From Coriolopsis trogii (lineage: Eukaryota > Basidiomycota > Agaricomycetes > Polyporales > Polyporaceae): 64,000 nt of DNA. A program made the position numbers and the translations under genes. Under the pieces are notes generated by a model. The model was given only the letters and a program-made list of their open reading frames with translations, was not told the DNA's origin and made no database searches. Positions 59,735 to 64,000 of the stretch are shown one piece after another. Numbering within the stretch: position 1 is the first letter of the stretch; each line of letters opens with the position of its first letter. The stretch lies in NCBI GenBank assembly GCA_020543525.1, contig JAHYIO010000036.1, forward strand, positions 1,240,001 through 1,304,000, read 5' to 3'.

Positions 59735-61058
59735 CTAGTTATCCTCCGCGGGAACCTCAAAGATCGAACACTCACACGTCTTCCACGTCGCCCCACAGAG
59801 GTAACAGAACTCCTTCCGGCACCTGCACCTCATGTGGTAGCAACCGTCCACGCGTTCGACCAGGTGCATGCACGACGAGCAGCGCTGCCACCCCTGCTCG
59901 CGCCCAAGCTGCAGCATCGCCTCCTCGTCCTCCGCTGCCGTGCACCTCCGGCCGGGATGCGCCTTCTCCTTGCAGCAGCCGCACGTCGCGCAGTCGCACC
60001 GCTCGCAGTGCATCGCGGTCGCCGTGTGGCTTGCGGAGCTTGAGCCCGAGCCCGAGCTCGATGCCGCCCCGAGAAATGCCGAGCAGGTGCGGTTGTGGCA
60101 GTAGACCCGGTCTGGGGTCTCGTACTCCTCGACCTTCTCCTCGTACCGAGTGACGAGGGAGGCATCGAGGTACTCGCGGGCGCGTGCGAGCTCGATCCGA
60201 TCCTGGCAGCATTTGGGCGGGTAGAGCGACTCGTCTTTCGTCGCGTTCTCGAACATCGTGCGGAGGCAGTGGGTGTCGAGCAGGTGGCCGCACGCGAGGT
60301 ACATGACGGGAGTCTCTATAACGTCTCCGCAGACGATGCAACCTGGCTTGTGTATGCGCGCGAAACGAGCATTGGGAGGCCCTTCGGGAGACTTCGGCCG
60401 TGGTCTGTTGACAAGTCTTTCAGCGCCAGGACTCGGAGTGTCGCCTCGAGAAGGAGACCTAGAGGAAGCATTGGACGTTCGTGAATGATCAGGTTCACCA
60501 AAGAAGTGCGGCGAACCTTGAAGAGTCCCTTGAGACCGTTCCTGCCGCTTTGTCTGAGGCAAGTGGTTCTGGCATTCCTCCGAGACCACCGTGGCTATGT
60601 CTCACTAGTTCTGAGCTGCCGTTCGTACATAGATGATATCAGAGATTGAATTATGGCCTTGTTCTTACCCCGAGGCAGGCGTACCTCAGAATCTTAGGGT
60701 TGTTTGTGTGGATACGAATGGGCCGCTCGGGCGGGGTTGGCGGATCCCTGCCTTCAGAGAGAGCGAGAGCCATCGCCCTGTCGAACCGCGCCATCTCCTC
60801 CACTTCCAGCAACTCCTCAAAAAGTCGTTCCTCATGGGATAGGTCCTGCTCGACGAGGAGGTGCGCCTTGGCCATGGACAGGAGCCCTCCTGCCTCCTGA
60901 GCGAATAGTGCGAGAGCCATCTCCTCGTCTGATCCGTCGAGCGGCGTCTCGTCTCCTTTTGAAAGGATGTGGTCGATCTCAGCTACAGATAGGTAAGATA
61001 TATGCGCTACGAGCACCGAGAGCATGTCCGCTGTGTCCAGAGGGTCGAATAACGGCAT
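59735..61058 (-). CDS. RBR-type E3 ubiquitin ligase
   Basis: Two exons, 61058-60669 and 60553-59735, joined by a 115-base intron (GTAAGA...TTGCCTCAG). The N-terminal helical part, MSVLVAHISYLSVAEIDHIL-like with DEEMALALFAQEAGGLLSMA, is typical of agaricomycete RBR proteins. RING1: CIVCGDVIETPVMYLACGH with HCLRTMF and PPKCC. In-between-RING: YCHNRTCSAFLG, then CERCDCATCGCCKEKAHPG. RING2: RCSSCMHLVERVDGCYHMRC with CRKEFCYLCGATWKTC; the Cys after HMR is the expected catalytic residue that carries ubiquitin as a thioester. Such ligases transfer ubiquitin in a RING/HECT hybrid way; the substrate is unknown. The splice was chosen because other acceptors put stops before RING1. Confidence 0.82.
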
Positions 61059-61469
61059 GCTGAGCTGACAGTATAGTCCTAGAGGGGGTCAAAGATGGAG
61101 GAGGATTGAGAGCCTGAGCGTACCTTCTATGACTCGGAGTGGTAGTTATACATCCCTCGAATGACTTCCTGCTGGGAGAGGGGAGGTCCGCAACCCGTCT
61201 GAGCACCGAAGTCACGATGTGAACGCCGCGCCAAGGCAGCGACACGGTAGGGAACTCAACTCGACCTCTGGCTGTGTTCTGCGCGGCGGACATCATTAGG
61301 GTATGCGTAACTTGACAAATTGGGCCACCATGAGGCTTGAGCCTCATGTCCGTACTCGGGTTTCCACCTTCCAACACTCATCGAGAAGACATGCAAACCT
61401 CATGGGCTGGATACTATAGAGACGGACGAATGACGTGACAGTCAAGTCTTTCCCGCGTCATGCGATCCC
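61059..61469. other. Promoter side of the RBR gene, no other gene
   Basis: About 400 bases upstream of the ligase start, up to the first duplicated segment. Confidence 0.45.
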
Positions 61470-62130
61470 ACATCCAAATCATTGCATTGTTGCGCGTACA
61501 GACAATCATCCTAAGCCCTATCTGCATAAACCATCATCGGACAGAGAGCCCATGGGGCGGTAGCGACACTACCACCGGCTCAGTTGCCGAGTCGCGAGTC
61601 GGTCTGTCAGACGAACCACAACGCGAACGTCAGTATACTGTAGTCTGTTGCCCTGTCACGACCGAGTGGCACAAGCGCGCACAGTGCGTGCTGAGCACTA
61701 CTCACCGTGTTGCGTGCAGAAGAGAGCTTGCCCACGAGGGCGACGGTGCCCGCCGCCGCCTCTAGGGCTCTCGGGGCGCCGAGTACGGCACGTTGCTCGT
61801 CTTGACGAGCTCGGCGGCGAGGGAGTCGGAGTATGGATAGCATCGAGAGCCTCTGAAGAGGAGGAGGAGAGGCTCGTGGCGCTGGGATGCGTAGAGGAAG
61901 GATGTGGTTTGAGGAGGAAAGGAAAGCACAGGGGGCGAAGGGAAGGGGTGAGGGAGGATGTCAGATTTGATGGTGTTGCAGAGAGCGTAGGACTGGTATT
62001 TATGGTCTGCGGATGCCTTCAGCGCGACTAAAATAGATAGCGAGCTCGTCGCCCGGTAGCTGCAGCACCACGTAGCAGGCAGGGGTCTGGATGTGTGTGA
62101 GCTAGTCACTCTAGATCTCGTGCTGCAGCC
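61470..62130. repeat. Diverged direct duplication, copy A
   Basis: Matches 62880-63520 in the same orientation over about 650 bases. Shared blocks include CATCCAAATCATTGCATTG, GGGGCGGTAGC, GTCGGTCTGTCAGACG, GCTTGCC.ACGAGGGCG and TTTGATGGTGTTGCAG. On the minus strand the open frame of copy B is broken here: its ATG is ACG and one base is lost in the first exon. Confidence 0.7.
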
Positions 62131-62879
62131 TGCAGCTTCATCTCTTCTGTCCGACGTCCGACTCGGCCATCCGTTTGACCTTCTTCGTTTCTGTGCCATG
62201 TGCCATTACATACAGAAATGATTATATCGGGGAGTGTTCTTGAGTATTCTGGCAGGAGTACACAGGCTGCAGTACAAAATGTGCCGTCCCCAGTACGGAG
62301 GCGGTTCGAATCGTTCCAATCCACACGTGCCAGTGTCGACATACCAGTGTTGACTTCGAGAGCCTGACCGATTGCTGCCTTTTGGTACACGGAGGCTGCT
62401 GAGCATGAAAGAAGGGGGCAGCGATCCGATATCTCAAATCTGAGTGGCGAGTTTCCGAGTCACATTGAGAACTGTGTTCAAGAGAGAGAACCGATTCGGC
62501 GAACGCACACCGTCCCACTGTCTGAGTCAATGGATGACGTCATTGATAAGGCACGCGCACTACGATTTCGACCACAGCAGTTTCCGTCCATTGAACTCAG
62601 GATGCCCTCGCTTTGAAGTCGTCATTCATTGACGCTCAACGTGCTCAATCCGACCTACTATACTAAGCGTGTCTCTCTACCTACCTAGAGTTCACGTCTC
62701 TACTTATGCAATGAGCCTAGTACTTGGTTGCCGCTGTCAGCAGTGTTTGCTTGGACGGGAACGTCTCTCGCCTGACTCTACAAGTCAGTGCTCAGCATTC
62801 AATCGTACGCGAGCCACTCAATCTGGGCAGCATCGCGGTCAGGTGGAAGAGATCCAGTCAGACAGTCAGACAGTCCGGC
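62131..62879. other. Spacer between the two duplicated copies
   Basis: No coding region supported. A GGTTCGAATCG string at about 62292 resembles a tRNA B-box but no cloverleaf forms around it. Confidence 0.45.
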
Positions 62880-63520
62880 CGCCGCCGAGTCGTTCAACCC
62901 CGCATCCAAAATCATTGCATTGACACGCATACACCGTCAAACAACCATCATCCCAAGCAGTCGTCTGCAGAAACCACCACGATCGGCTGAGAGCCCCGTG
63001 GGGCGGTAGCGGCGCTACCGCCGGTCGGTCTGTCAGACGGGTATAGGATTAGCAAGTCGTTACGCCGGAGGTCACGACAGAGTACAAGCGTGCGCAGCGT
63101 GAACTCAGCGAGTGGTGCTCACTTTGTCGTCTGCAGAAGAGTGCTTGCCGACGAGGGCGGCGGGGCCCGCCGCTGCCTCAAAGGCTGCCGCCGAGCGCGG
63201 CATGGTGCCCGCCTTGAGGAGCTCGGTGGCGAAGGCGGAGGTTTGTATGAGCGCGTCGAGAGCCTCTGGGGAGGACGAGGAGAGGATCATGGCGCTGGAT
63301 TGCATAGAGAGGGTTGAGGGTAAAGCGTAGGCCGGGAAGGGGGTGGGAGGTGAGGAGAGTGAGTTTGATGGTGTTGCAGGGAGTGTAGGGCTGGTCTTTA
63401 TGGCGACTCGGAGCTCGTCGTCGTGACTGCAGCAGCCCGAATGCGTGCACGCTGTGGCTGCGGTATAGAAGTCCACTATGTGCTGCAGCTGCAGCTCGTT
63501 GTCTGACAAGACCTTCCAGT
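62880..63520. repeat. Diverged direct duplication, copy B
   Basis: Partner of 61470-62130. It keeps an open minus-strand exon with a consensus donor; see the CDS at 63015-63305. Confidence 0.7.
63015..63305 (-). CDS. Possible 65-residue protein in duplication copy B
   Basis: Exon 1 (63305-63123) reads MQSSAMILSSSSPEALDALI and continues through AAAFEAAAGPAALVGKHSSA. It ends at a GTGAGC donor, and a CTGACAG acceptor gives a short exon ending TDRR at 63015. A TATA-like ATAAAGA lies about 95 bases upstream, and the donor, acceptor and TATA are also kept in copy A. It is Ala/Ser-rich, with no signal peptide or known domain. It could be non-coding RNA or chance; confidence is low. Confidence 0.3.
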
Positions 63521-64000
63521 TCTGAAGACACGAGCAGCTGAGATCAGGCGAAGTCTTCGCGCATCCGTGGACCAGCTGCGGTGTGCTGCAGCACCGAGAC
63601 GTCTGACCACCCGCGCCTGGAGAGACTCACGTACCCGTCGACCATCCAGTCCTTCAACCGGCTGCGCACGCGTCACAATAATGCCCAGATGACGAGCGGT
63701 CACTCGACTATCCGAAAAACCGATGTCCGGGACGTAACAGACGGCCTTTACGCATCCCATCGCGCCGATGGTAGGGCCGCAGACGCGCCGCAGACGAATG
63801 AACCAAACTCGGGACGACGGTCAGCGGGCGGTCCTCCAGCACGATTCTCCATCGATAGGACGCGCATGAGGCATCTGGATAGCACGCCTCTCCCGGTTGG
63901 CGGGACCCGCCTATCTTCTGAGGGACGATGCACTGCACCCGAGCGTGAGAGCCACACTCCGTCCAAAGCCCGCACACCGCGCGGTGTTCTCATCCGGGTG
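63521..64000. other. Right edge, no gene seen
   Basis: Overlapping minus-strand frames are open to the window edge but show no recognisable motif. Confidence 0.45.

Noticed and set aside
62285..62305. tRNA B-box-like GGTTCGAATCG
   Set aside because: No matching A-box, acceptor stem or anticodon arm can be formed around it on either strand.

Overview
The window looks like nuclear DNA of a wood-decaying agaricomycete (Basidiomycota), probably a polypore. Nearly every gene carries many short GT-AG introns of about 39 to 75 bases, codons favour G or C in the third position, and genes are dense and alternate between strands. Content fits: an AA14-type lytic polysaccharide monooxygenase, a GPI-anchored GMC oxidoreductase, a small secreted cysteine-rich protein, DUF6532 and DUF6729 proteins, MYND-finger proteins and a Plavaka-type transposase. 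No rRNA, tRNA or CRISPR was seen.

Layout. 1-2.6 kb: SNF5/SFH1-like chromatin remodelling subunit (minus, cut by the window edge) and a Met/Gly-rich protein (plus). 3.4-9.4 kb: intracellular-type GH13 alpha-amylase (plus) converging on an MFS sugar transporter (minus), a plausible carbohydrate-use pair. 10.5-19.6 kb, all minus: NAD(P)-binding epimerase-like protein, coiled-coil AT-hook protein, and a very large Hsp70-like protein fused to a low-complexity tail. 21-28.7 kb: two unrecognised proteins (plus), a DUF4112 protein and an AT-hook/DUF6729/Cys-rich protein (minus). 28.7-31.4 kb holds no convincing gene. 31.4-39.3 kb: AA14 LPMO, a 58-residue secreted Cys-rich protein, an NCS1 nucleobase permease and a short-chain dehydrogenase. 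39.8-50.3 kb: two intact MYND-finger paralogs and one decayed copy, with a GMC oxidoreductase, a small membrane protein and an F-box/LRR-like protein between them.

51.5-59.3 kb is the most unusual part. A near-identical inverted pair of about 40 bases at 51489 and 59301 brackets 7.8 kb. Inside are a damaged Plavaka-type transposase (minus), a DUF6532 protein divergent from it (plus), and a decayed fragment of the N-terminal domain of CDC48/p97 that keeps its introns. I read this as one composite DNA transposon carrying cargo. Just outside lies an RBR E3 ubiquitin ligase gene. The last 3 kb hold a diverged duplication of about 650 bases, with one copy keeping a tiny open gene.

Many exon models were checked by hand for phase closure. 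The amylase (571 aa), LPMO (396 aa), GMC enzyme (691 aa), both MYND proteins (448 and 463 aa), the epimerase-like protein (311 aa) and the 550-aa coiled-coil protein all close without stops. All family calls rest on motif recognition, not on database searches.
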